Positions 8,905-16,932 of a stretch of 64,000 nucleotides of DNA are shown here, piece after piece; the stretch's first letter is position 1, and every line of letters begins with the position of its first letter. The notes below the pieces were generated by a model, which saw nothing but the letters and a program-made list of their open reading frames with translations, ran no database searches and was not told the DNA's origin. Source of the DNA: JANMZO01 sp963763135 (GTDB lineage Bacteria > Actinomycetota > Acidimicrobiia > Acidimicrobiales > JANYDT01); NCBI GenBank assembly GCA_963763135.1, contig CAVXNJ010000004.1, forward strand, positions 372,001 through 436,000, in the 5' to 3' direction. The translations under genes were made by a program, and so were the position numbers.

Positions 8905-10263
8905 CTATTTCACCCACTCGTCGAGCAGTTGATGGAAGTGGCGCAGCTTGGTCTCTTGATAGTTGGCGAAGGTCACCGTGTCGATTGCGCCCGTTTCGAG
9001 TCCTGCTTGGACTTCCGGCAGGTTGAAGACGTCCTGGTTGAAGACCCTGGCCAACAGCCCTAGCTCAGGTGCATCGGTCCAATCGTCATCGGGCCCGAGG
9101 AAGTGGATGGGGGCCGACGGGGGACGCTCGCCGACGAACGGGCTGAGGAACATGCACTCCATGATGGACATGTCGTGGCGGTTTCCATAGGGGCGGAACC
9201 GGTAGACGATTCGGTTGTACGAACCCCAGGGGTGGAAGTTTGGAAACACCGTGTAATAGAAGCTGTCGCACATCTCCGCATCTGAGAGGGTTGCGGCTCG
9301 TTCGGTTCCCACCATGTGCACCATGGCGCTACGACGGAGGTCACCGGCCACCTCACGTGCAGTCTTTCCCTCGGGCACGGAAACGACGAGTGGGTCGTCG
9401 AGGTTGCGGTCGAGCATCGCGTCGAGCATCTCCTGTTGCGACGGTTCCCAGCGCAGGTGCGGGCTCGGTGTTCCGTTCGGGGTGATGGCTCGACAGAAGT
9501 TGCCGAACACGTCGTACTGACTGTTGGCATCGCCAATTCCGGGAAGGAGTTGGGGGTGCGTGGCCACGACGTGGTACGCCTCCATGAACGCCTCCTGCGC
9601 CAGCTTCCAGTTGCAGCGAAGCACTTTGGCGACGTGGGCCTGCTTGAAGCGCTCCTCCAGCGGCCATGCGCTGAAGTGCTCCGTGAGGTTGCCAAGGTGC
9701 TCGGCGAGCGGGGCAGCATCGGGATCGGGATTGACGAACACGAACCCACCCCAGGTGCCGACCTGGACTTTCGGAAGCGACCAGTTGTCGGAAACCTGCG
9801 GGAAGTCCCACTTGCAGGGAACATGCTTCATGGTGCCATCCATGTTCCAGGCGAACCCGTGGAACGCGCAGCGCAGCTCAGTGTCGCAACCGGGGCTCGT
9901 CTTCAGCAGCCGACCTCGGTGCAGACAGACGTTGTGGAAGGCGCCGATGTGGTCCGGCGCGTCACGCACGACGAGAATGGATATGCCCGCCACGTCGTAG
10001 GTGAGGTGGTCGCCGACGTTCGGAATATCTTCCTCGCGGCACGCCATTTGCCAAACGCGGCGCCACAGCTTCTCGACCTCAAGTCGATGGAACTCCGGCG
10101 ACGTGTACCGCTCGACCGCGACGAACGACGGCCCGGGCTCGATCGGAGACTCCATCCGAAGAACGGGCGGGATCGTACGGGTGTCGGTGTCAAGCAGCTC
10201 CTGGTACGTGCATCCGGCCGAGCGTGCCGGAGATCCGGAGGTGGTGGACTCGATTGTCGTCAT
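8905..10263 (-). CDS. Rieske non-haem iron oxygenase, alpha subunit (type 1)
   Basis: About 452 aa. The N-terminal Rieske centre has CLHRG and CAFHGFAW (Cys-X-His and Cys-X2-His). The catalytic iron site has EAYHVVATHPQ giving two His, and a carboxylate probably in CDSFYYTVFPNFHPW. Such enzymes hydroxylate or dihydroxylate cyclic substrates using electrons from a ferredoxin or reductase; none is encoded nearby and there is no beta subunit. Its start overlaps the stop of the small upstream gene by four bases (ATGA), so the two are translationally coupled. It is paralogous to the Rieske genes at 24518 and 30064. Confidence 0.92.
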   Translation of the reverse strand: MTTIESTTSGSPARSAGCTYQELLDTDTRTIPPVLRMESPIEPGPSFVAVERYTSPEFHRLEVEKLWRRVWQMACREEDIPNVGDHLTYDVAGISILVVRDAPDHIGAFHNVCLHRGRLLKTSPGCDTELRCAFHGFAWNMDGTMKHVPCKWDFPQVSDNWSLPKVQVGTWGGFVFVNPDPDAAPLAEHLGNLTEHFSAWPLEERFKQAHVAKVLRCNWKLAQEAFMEAYHVVATHPQLLPGIGDANSQYDVFGNFCRAITPNGTPSPHLRWEPSQQEMLDAMLDRNLDDPLVVSVPEGKTAREVAGDLRRSAMVHMVGTERAATLSDAEMCDSFYYTVFPNFHPWGSYNRIVYRFRPYGNRHDMSIMECMFLSPFVGERPPSAPIHFLGPDDDWTDAPELGLLARVFNQDVFNLPEVQAGLETGAIDTVTFANYQETKLRHFHQLLDEWVK

Positions 10264-10541
10264 CGCCCGGCCCCCGTACCTGCGGCGCCATCGCGAATGA
10301 TGCCCGAGAGGTCACGAAGCCCCTTTACCGGCCCGAGGTCCTTCGGGTTGCTTCCTTTGCCGTGCGGTTGGGGTCCGGCCAACCATCCGCACAGCTGCGG
10401 ATCGACGTGATGGAGTTCGCCCGACACCCAATCGCCCCGAGGGGTGAAGCAGCCGGTGACGCCGTGGTCGTCGACTCGCACCAATCCGTCGTCACCCACT
10501 TCATAGCGTGCGCCGCTTAGTGGGTGTTTGCGTACCCGCAT
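10260..10541 (-). CDS. Small protein coupled to a Rieske oxygenase
   Basis: 93 aa with no family I recognise. The core runs KHPLSGARYE, a charged beta-like stretch, RGDWVSGEL, DPQLCGWLAGP, then a 35-residue Gly/Pro/Lys-rich tail. A paralog (29846-30067) shares KHP(L/F)SGA.YE, G(D/Q)W(V/I)SGE and DPQLC.W(L/V)AGP and is also coupled to a Rieske gene. One Cys only, so it is not a ferredoxin. The start was placed at the ATG seven bases after GGAGG, where the paralog also begins; an upstream ATG lacks an RBS. It could be a folding, assembly or substrate-delivery partner of the oxygenase; that is inference. Confidence 0.8.
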   Translation of the reverse strand: MRVRKHPLSGARYEVGDDGLVRVDDHGVTGCFTPRGDWVSGELHHVDPQLCGWLAGPQPHGKGSNPKDLGPVKGLRDLSGIIRDGAAGTGAGR

Positions 10542-10591
10542 GTCTGTTACCTCCACAGTGAGCGACTCGTGATTTGTCATCGAAGCGCTCG

Positions 10592-10611
10592 AATTGACTG
10601 ACCAATGAATT
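10592..10611. promoter_or_regulatory. 20-bp palindromic operator, copy 1
   Basis: AATTGACTGACCAATGAATT fits AAYTRAYYNNNNRRTYARTT with one mismatch (position 16). It lies 51 bases upstream of the small Rieske-coupled gene. Confidence 0.6.
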
Positions 10612-10690
10612 TGCTGGAGGGGACGTTACCGGTCGACGCGATAATCAGAACAGGGTCCTTGGTCCCGAAACGCCACGGTGAGCACTGATC

Positions 10691-12022
10691 TCACAAAGGA
10701 TCCTGCGGACCGATCGCGCCGGCGTCGGTGTCGGTGTCGGTGTCGTCGTACGTCAGGACGAGATCGAGGCGCTCAAGTCCTCGCAGGATGGCGCTCGGGG
10801 CGTATCGCAGCGAAGCGTCGGGGTGCAGCTCGATCTTCTGTATCCGCTTCGCGAGGGTCTCGAGCGCGACGCGCGCTTCGAGTCGCGCCAAGGCGGCACC
10901 CAGGCAGACGTGGATGCCCTTTCCGAACGCAATGTGTCGACCGAGGCCTTCGCGGTTGGGATCGAACGAATCGGGATCAGCAAACGTCCTCTCGTCCCGG
11001 TTGGCCGACCCGAACATCACCCAGAGCGTGGCACCGGCAGGCACGGGTTGTCCTGCGACAGTTGTGTCGGTCGTGACGATGCGAAACAGTCCCTGGTTCG
11101 GACTGGCAAAGCGCAGTGCTTCCTCCACGACCGACACGATCCGGGACGGATCCCGTCTGATTGCCTCGAACTGATCGGGGGCCTGAGCGAACACCACCAT
11201 CAAATCCGCCAGCAGGCTGGCTGTCGTCTCGCTTCCGGCGACCTGGATCTGCCGAATGATCGAGAGCATCTCGGCCATGTTCAGCGGACCGCCGGGCGTC
11301 CCGTCGTCTCCATCGAGCGTTGCGTTGAGCAGGTCGGTGAGAAAATCGTCGCGAGGATCGACTCGCCGTTCCTCGAGTTGCGCGGCGAAATAGTGCTGCT
11401 GCTCCACGATGACGTGTTGTGCTGCGACGCGTTCCTCGTCGCTGATGGCACGCCCGATGGCAGCGACGGATGCGGTGGCCCATCGCTTGAAGTCCTGTTG
11501 GTGGTCATCGGGGACTTGCAGGATGGCGGCGACCGCACGAATCGGGAGAAGTGCCCCGAACTGGCCGAGGAACTCGATCTGGGTCTGGCCGTCGAAGCGA
11601 TCTACGAGGTCTTCGCAGATGCGTCGGATCTCGGGTTCCAGTTCGGCGACCCGTCGGGCTGTGAATGCCGACGACACCAGGCGTCGGTACCTCGTGTGCG
11701 ACGGAGGGTCTTCCGTCAGCATCGTGGATACGTTCGGCCACCCGTCGGCATCGACCTCGCGCAAACGCGCGGCCAGTGACGCGGATACTTTCGCAGCAGG
11801 TGTGCCGAACCGCGACGAGAACGTACGGGGATCACGCAACACGGCGAGAACGTCTTCGTGACGGGAAACGCAGTACACATCTTCGCCGGGTCGCCCGATC
11901 AGGCCGCCGTCGATGCGAAGCAACGGGGCCTCGGCCCGCATCGCTCGGTGGTAGTCGAACGGACACTGTTGGATATCGGGATCCAAGGGTCTGAACGACA
12001 TGAGATCGACGGTATTCGTCAT
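10691..12022 (-). CDS. Cytochrome P450
   Basis: About 443 aa bacterial class I P450, a haem monooxygenase inserting one oxygen atom into its substrate. Visible: I-helix AGSETTA, ExxR in EEALRF, and the haem-binding loop FGKGIHVCLG with the proximal Cys. It needs a ferredoxin partner that is absent from the window. The start was placed at the ATG after AAGGGAG; the open frame runs 63 codons further upstream without P450 character. The C-terminus has a short Asp-Thr repeat made by a GTCGGT-type microsatellite. It resembles the second P450 at 20931. Confidence 0.92.
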   Translation of the reverse strand: MTNTVDLMSFRPLDPDIQQCPFDYHRAMRAEAPLLRIDGGLIGRPGEDVYCVSRHEDVLAVLRDPRTFSSRFGTPAAKVSASLAARLREVDADGWPNVSTMLTEDPPSHTRYRRLVSSAFTARRVAELEPEIRRICEDLVDRFDGQTQIEFLGQFGALLPIRAVAAILQVPDDHQQDFKRWATASVAAIGRAISDEERVAAQHVIVEQQHYFAAQLEERRVDPRDDFLTDLLNATLDGDDGTPGGPLNMAEMLSIIRQIQVAGSETTASLLADLMVVFAQAPDQFEAIRRDPSRIVSVVEEALRFASPNQGLFRIVTTDTTVAGQPVPAGATLWVMFGSANRDERTFADPDSFDPNREGLGRHIAFGKGIHVCLGAALARLEARVALETLAKRIQKIELHPDASLRYAPSAILRGLERLDLVLTYDDTDTDTDAGAIGPQDPL

Positions 12023-12057
12023 GGGGGCTCCCTTGTGGGTGACGCGCTTTTCCGACG

Positions 12058-12077
12058 AATTGATCGTACGATAAGTT
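12058..12077. promoter_or_regulatory. 20-bp palindromic operator, copy 2
   Basis: AATTGATCGTACGATAAGTT fits the shared consensus with one mismatch (position 16). Its centre is a perfect ATCGTACGAT. It lies 36 bases upstream of the P450 start. Confidence 0.6.
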
Positions 12078-12125
12078 TTTCGCGCCGCACCAGTCCGGCG
12101 ACTACCGAGTGCGGAAGAGGCTTCC

Positions 12126-13310
12126 TCAGTCCTGGCTGGCGAACAAACCGGGAAGCTCAGTATCTGACGCGGCGAGGATCCGATCGAGCCAACCGTGTAC
12201 GTGGCGAGCACCGCCTTCGTTGCGGCCGAAGATGAATTCCTGTTTTGCGCCTGTCTTCACGGTGCGCTGGATTTTCAGTCCGGTGGCGTAGTCCTCGTCG
12301 CGCACCACACCGATCAAGAACTCGATTTGCTGATTCACGAGCTCCATGTGCTCCGGGGTCGGAGCGCCGGTGCCGATGAAGTCGAGGTGGGTGATTGATT
12401 CATCGGCGTTGGCTCCCGGGAACAAACGAGCGACCTGGAACATCTTGTGCTCACCGACCGCGAAACCGGCAATGGAGCCGTGGGGAAACACACTCCATAC
12501 GCCACCGAGGAGGTCCTCGATCTTCCAATCCTTTTCGTCGACACCGTCGAGCTTGCTCCAACCCTGTCGGGGTCCGGTAATCCGTTGGTGCGGGCCGATC
12601 CGGTGGAACACGGCATCAGGCGAGATACCGGTCCCGAACGTGTTCTTGTGAAGGATCGGCAGGTGGTAGAAGTCGACGTAGCCGTCGAAGCCCACTTTCC
12701 AATTCGGACCGTTGAGCAGCGTGGTGCCGTAGTGGTGCATCTCACCGAAGTTCTGAAACGCGAGCAATTCGTCGTAGCCACACAGAAACGTGTCGATGTC
12801 GACGGCCGGTTTGGTGGAAAGGGTGACCCATATGAGGCCCGCACGCTCCGCAACCGGAAGCGCCGTAAGGCCGTTGCAGCTGAAGTCAAGCTCGCCGAAG
12901 TCGCTCTCTTTGAACACGCCGACGAGATCGCCATCCTGATCGTATGTCCACGCATGGTAGGGGCAGGTGAAGCGGCGCGTCGTTCCACTACCGGGATCGA
13001 CGAGCATTGCTCCACGGTGACTGCACATGTTTACGAAGGCCCGCACTGCGCCGTCGCTGCCTCGTGTAATGAGAACCGGTACGCCGACAACCTCAATTGA
13101 CTTGTACGAGTTGGGCTGTCGCAGCTCAGCTCCTGTTGCGAGAAGAAGTGGCAGGCGCTTGAAGATGAGATCGACCTCTCGCTGCCAGCGGACGGGATCG
13201 AAGTAGTTCGACGCGGGCATCCGACTGATGCCATCCATCAGTTGGTTCTTGCCCGATACCTCATAGGCCATGCTGTTTCGGGCCATTTCGACGAGTCGTT
13301 CTCGGGTCAT
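12126..13310 (-). CDS. Rieske non-haem iron oxygenase, alpha subunit (type 2)
   Basis: About 394 aa. Rieske ligands are in CSHRGA and CPYHAW; catalytic His residues are probably in DFYHLPILHK. The N-terminus differs from the type 1 oxygenases of this window (it opens MTRERLVEMARNSMAY, with FDPVRWQREVDLIFKRLP before the Rieske domain). AGGAG precedes the ATG. It follows another Rieske gene by 40 bases on the same strand and is probably in that operon. Aromatic or steroid substrates are typical for the family, but the substrate here is unknown. Confidence 0.9.
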   Translation of the reverse strand: MTRERLVEMARNSMAYEVSGKNQLMDGISRMPASNYFDPVRWQREVDLIFKRLPLLLATGAELRQPNSYKSIEVVGVPVLITRGSDGAVRAFVNMCSHRGAMLVDPGSGTTRRFTCPYHAWTYDQDGDLVGVFKESDFGELDFSCNGLTALPVAERAGLIWVTLSTKPAVDIDTFLCGYDELLAFQNFGEMHHYGTTLLNGPNWKVGFDGYVDFYHLPILHKNTFGTGISPDAVFHRIGPHQRITGPRQGWSKLDGVDEKDWKIEDLLGGVWSVFPHGSIAGFAVGEHKMFQVARLFPGANADESITHLDFIGTGAPTPEHMELVNQQIEFLIGVVRDEDYATGLKIQRTVKTGAKQEFIFGRNEGGARHVHGWLDRILAASDTELPGLFASQD

Positions 13311-13350
13311 CGGGTCATCTCCTGAATGGTTGAAGCATTGCGGATTGCGG

Positions 13351-14565
13351 TCATGGTTCTACGTAGTGACTGAGCAGATCAGGGACCTGCAGTGGGGCTG
13401 GGATCGATGCCCGGCCGATCATGTTGTCGATGGTGGCGTGCACATGCCAGATGCGACGCTCCTGGTAGTTCAGAGGTACGCCGCCGTGTGCAGCGACTTC
13501 CACGGAACGCTGGATCGGTTCCAGATTGGCCATGTCCTCATCCATCACGACATCGAAGCCCAGAAGACGCTTGTCCCATTTGGGCGACCGGGGTTCGTCG
13601 CCCCAGTCCAGCCCGAACCACACGACATCCAGACGGGTGCGATCGATGCCGAGTGGCCAAAAGAGCAGGAACGGGAACCCTGACGCCTCGAGCGGCGTGA
13701 TGAGATTCGGGAACATCCCGTAGGCCGGGTTCGACGTCCAGAACAGTTCGTCAAGCCCGGGAATGCGGGGCAGGCCCGCCACGGTCTCGCGCCCGGCAAG
13801 TGCTTTGTCGGAGTAGGGCGTGATCATTCCGGTGTGGCCGTTCGCGAAGAGCTCCATCACCGCACCGCGGCCGTCGAGAGTCTCGGCGACCGTTGTCGGG
13901 TGGATGGTCTTCGCGTGGTACACCTCCAAGAATCCTTCGGCCATGATCTTCCAGTTGCAGCGAACGTCGTAGCTCTTTCGATGAACTACCCGCAGCGGTG
14001 CGCCGGCGATCTCGGGTAGCCGGTCGGCCAGCGGCCTTATCCATTCGAGCAGCGGCGGTGCATCGGAATCGAGGTTGATGAAGACGAAGCCTCCCCATTG
14101 CTCGCAACGAACCTCGACCAGCGGTCGGTCTTCCTTGCAGAGGTCGACAAAGTCGCGTTCGTCGGGGACACGCACCAGATTGCCCTGGAGGTCATATCCC
14201 CACGAGTGGTACTGACAGACAAGCAGCCGTGCCACTCCTTCGATGTCACGCACCACCGGCGCCCCTCGATGACGGCACGAGTTCATGAAGGCACGGAGCG
14301 CGCCGTCGCTTCCACGCACGACGAGCACCGGTGCCAGCGGGATATCGAGCAGTCGGTAGCTGCCTTCGTGAACGAGCTCGCTCTCGTGCAGTGCATAGAG
14401 CCAGGAGCGTTTGAAGACCTTTTCGATTTCCAATGCGTACATACGATTGTCGGTGTACCGGCCGAGAGGCAGATCGGGGAGCTTGGGGAAACCTTCGGGT
14501 GGTTCGGTGCGCGCCCTCTCATACGTCATGCGCCTGCGGATCTCGGAGACGTGGGTGGGATCCAT
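13351..14565 (-). CDS. Rieske non-haem iron oxygenase, alpha subunit (type 3)
   Basis: About 404 aa. Rieske ligands are in CRHRGAPV and CQYHSWGY. The iron site shows CNWKIMAEGFLEVYHAKTIH with two His. It begins two bases after the stop of the molybdopterin oxidoreductase gene, so the two are almost certainly one transcript. The ATG at MDPTHVSEIRR has no strong Shine-Dalgarno; another ATG lies 12 codons in. Coupling of a Rieske oxygenase to a molybdenum enzyme is not an arrangement I recognise. Confidence 0.88.
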   Translation of the reverse strand: MDPTHVSEIRRRMTYERARTEPPEGFPKLPDLPLGRYTDNRMYALEIEKVFKRSWLYALHESELVHEGSYRLLDIPLAPVLVVRGSDGALRAFMNSCRHRGAPVVRDIEGVARLLVCQYHSWGYDLQGNLVRVPDERDFVDLCKEDRPLVEVRCEQWGGFVFINLDSDAPPLLEWIRPLADRLPEIAGAPLRVVHRKSYDVRCNWKIMAEGFLEVYHAKTIHPTTVAETLDGRGAVMELFANGHTGMITPYSDKALAGRETVAGLPRIPGLDELFWTSNPAYGMFPNLITPLEASGFPFLLFWPLGIDRTRLDVVWFGLDWGDEPRSPKWDKRLLGFDVVMDEDMANLEPIQRSVEVAAHGGVPLNYQERRIWHVHATIDNMIGRASIPAPLQVPDLLSHYVEP

Positions 14566-14567
14566 GA

Positions 14568-16787
14568 TCAAGCCGGTGACGAGGATGTGGAAACCAGCGG
14601 GTCGCCGAGTGTGGCTGATTGTGCTGCGGCCCCGTTGGCTCGTTCGATGCGGACCGGGATTGCACTTTGTACGACCATGCCGTTGGTGGGATCGTGCCCG
14701 TCGACGGTTGAGACGAGTCGGCTCGTGGGCGTTCCGATGTCGCGAACTTTTTCGTCGGTCAGCGATCCGCCGCCCCATGAGTGCGCCATGGAAATGACAC
14801 CGCGACGGACGTCCTTCGCGGCAGCCACCACGCCGGTGATTGCGGCGTGCGGCGACGTGATGGTGACCAGATCATCGTCGACCAGGCCGAGTTCCTCCAT
14901 GTCGGCCGGGTTCATGTGGGCGTGGTTGGTGGTGCCCGCACTCTTACGCAGCGCCGAAAGTTCGGTCCCGAGCGAGTTGAGAACTGCTTTCAATCGACGG
15001 CTGACCAGGCGATATGGAAACGCTTCCGGTGTGAATCCGGGAAAGACCTCGGCGCCGGTCAATTCCTGACGAACCTCGGCAAGTTCCGTCATGAGGTCCT
15101 CGGGGGCCACGGTGAACTGGGCTGAGGCCCCAGGATCAGCAGGCTGAACGACAATGGCGAGGTCGGGATGGACCCTGCCGAGGTTGGCTCGTACGTCGTC
15201 GAGCGGCATGCGGGAGTTCGCGTACGCAAGGTCGATCACCTCGTCATCGGTGGGCTTGCGATCGGTGGGGATGTTTCCGCCGAGAAGCGGAATGTCGGTG
15301 CCCATGCGGCGAGCCAGCTCCCAGAAGACTTCCCATTCGTTGTGCACGTCGTCATTGGCGTCGATGGTCGCCGGGGTGTAGTTCGTGTAGGGCTGACGGA
15401 ACCAACGGTCCATCAGGTGGGGGATATCGGCGCGTTCCAGCGACAGTTTCGGGGCGATGACGTAGTCGGCCAACTCAGCCGAAGCCGTCATTCGGTGGTC
15501 CAGCACTACGAGAAGTTCCAGGTCGTTAAGCGCGCGTAAGGTCAGCTCCTGGTCCGGCCAGGCCACCGCCGGATTGCCGCCGCTGACGATAAGTGCTCGG
15601 ATCTGTCCGTCACCGGGCTCAAGGATTTCTTCGGCCAACGTGGTGGTGGGCATCTCACCCCGGTAGCCGCGCAGCCCGCGCATTCGGGCCGGATGGCCGG
15701 TGACCACGGACCTGGGCGCGATGACCTGGGCTCGCCTCGGCGTTTCCGGATACAGGAAGAATCCGCTCTCAATCTTTTCGCCAACACGGTTCACGCGTCC
15801 GCAAATCGTGTTGAGTACCAGCGAGAGGTGTTCCGTGAGGCTGCTGTGGGGAGCCATGTTCGGTCCGGTGCCGGTACCCACGGTTCCACGAGGTCCAGCG
15901 GCGAACATGCGAGCGGCGAGGAACAGATCATCGACGTTCACCCCGCACCGATCGGCCACATAGTCCGGGGTGAAGGGGGCGATGCTGTGCTCAAGGGCCG
16001 TCAGGTCGCTGACGTGCTGTTCGCAGAACTCGTGGTCATACAGGCCTTCAGCCATGATGATCCCGATGAGGCCGGCCAGGAGTGTGGGGTCCTCGCCCGG
16101 CCGGATCTGAAGGAAAACATCGGCAAAGGCGGCCAACTCAGTGCGTCGGGGATCGACGACAATCAGCTTCATACCGTCTTTCTTGGCCCGTCGCATCACG
16201 GTGAACGGGTTGGTGCCCTGTAGGCCCCCAATTGCGCCGTAACTCGAAACCATCGGGTTGTACCCGACCGCCATGAGCACGTTCGCGTCGGTGAAGTTGT
16301 GGAAGCCGGCCTCCCAAACGCCGATACGGGAGGGTGCCGTGCTTTTCGCAGGTTGGTCGATGGTGACCGACGTGTAGAACGACGGTGACTTGAATCCCTG
16401 GTGCCAGGCTCGGGCGACGGGAACGGCGACGGAGTTCTGATATCCGCCGGTTCCCGTGTAACTGGCGACGGCCCGGGGGCCGTAGGTATCGATGATGTGA
16501 CGCAGCTTCGCCGCTATCTCGTCGAACGCTCGGGCGCTTTCGATCGCTTCGAAGTGTCCGTCGGGGCTACGACGCAACGGAGTCCGTAAACGGCCGGACG
16601 TGTGCATCTGCTCCGGCAGTTGGCGACCCTTGATGCACGTGTAGCCCTCAAAGATGGGATCCTCCGGCACGCCACGGATGCTGACGACCTTCCCTCCGGG
16701 AAATGCGGGGTCGTCGAGCTGAACGTCGACGTCGATGGGACACGACGCGTGACAGACCCTGCAGAACGAACGCCTCGTCTCAATCAT
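14568..16787 (-). CDS. Molybdopterin (bis-MGD) oxidoreductase with 4Fe-4S site
   Basis: About 739 aa of the DMSO reductase superfamily (formate dehydrogenase / BisC-like). N-terminal Cys9, Cys12, Cys16 and Cys51 form a 4Fe-4S ligand set. Later stretches GYNPMVSSYG, VVDPRRTELAAFAD and the C-terminal dinucleotide-binding domain NHAHMNPADMEELGLVDDD fit the family. No Tat signal is seen, so it is probably cytoplasmic. The start is the ATG after GGAGGAAACAATC. The residue binding molybdenum cannot be assigned by eye. It heads an operon with two Rieske oxygenases, with a palindromic operator 50 bases upstream. Confidence 0.88.
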   Translation of the reverse strand: MIETRRSFCRVCHASCPIDVDVQLDDPAFPGGKVVSIRGVPEDPIFEGYTCIKGRQLPEQMHTSGRLRTPLRRSPDGHFEAIESARAFDEIAAKLRHIIDTYGPRAVASYTGTGGYQNSVAVPVARAWHQGFKSPSFYTSVTIDQPAKSTAPSRIGVWEAGFHNFTDANVLMAVGYNPMVSSYGAIGGLQGTNPFTVMRRAKKDGMKLIVVDPRRTELAAFADVFLQIRPGEDPTLLAGLIGIIMAEGLYDHEFCEQHVSDLTALEHSIAPFTPDYVADRCGVNVDDLFLAARMFAAGPRGTVGTGTGPNMAPHSSLTEHLSLVLNTICGRVNRVGEKIESGFFLYPETPRRAQVIAPRSVVTGHPARMRGLRGYRGEMPTTTLAEEILEPGDGQIRALIVSGGNPAVAWPDQELTLRALNDLELLVVLDHRMTASAELADYVIAPKLSLERADIPHLMDRWFRQPYTNYTPATIDANDDVHNEWEVFWELARRMGTDIPLLGGNIPTDRKPTDDEVIDLAYANSRMPLDDVRANLGRVHPDLAIVVQPADPGASAQFTVAPEDLMTELAEVRQELTGAEVFPGFTPEAFPYRLVSRRLKAVLNSLGTELSALRKSAGTTNHAHMNPADMEELGLVDDDLVTITSPHAAITGVVAAAKDVRRGVISMAHSWGGGSLTDEKVRDIGTPTSRLVSTVDGHDPTNGMVVQSAIPVRIERANGAAAQSATLGDPLVSTSSSPA

Positions 16788-16837
16788 GATTGTTTCCTCC
16801 GGGTCTGGACGGTCGGTGTGACATCCGACATGCGACA

Positions 16838-16857
16838 AATTAACTCACCGAGTAGTT
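16838..16857. promoter_or_regulatory. 20-bp palindromic operator, copy 3
   Basis: AATTAACTCACCGAGTAGTT has one mismatch to the consensus (position 15). It sits in the divergent region between the molybdenum operon and the PEP swivel-domain operon. TAGTTT at its right edge and TAATTT on the other strand could serve as -10 elements in each direction. Confidence 0.65.
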
Positions 16858-16932
16858 TCTTGTTGCATCGCTTCGTGAAATGCCTTGCGACGACCTAAAC
16901 CGACACGCTTTTTGACACTCCGAGGAGCACTT

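Noticed and set aside
10260..10541. Small Rieske-linked protein as a ferredoxin
   Set aside because: Only one Cys in it and one in its paralog, so no cluster could be held.
10723..10748. GTCGGT repeats as a regulatory or CRISPR-like array
   Set aside because: A short microsatellite in the P450 3' end encoding Asp-Thr repeats; no spacers.
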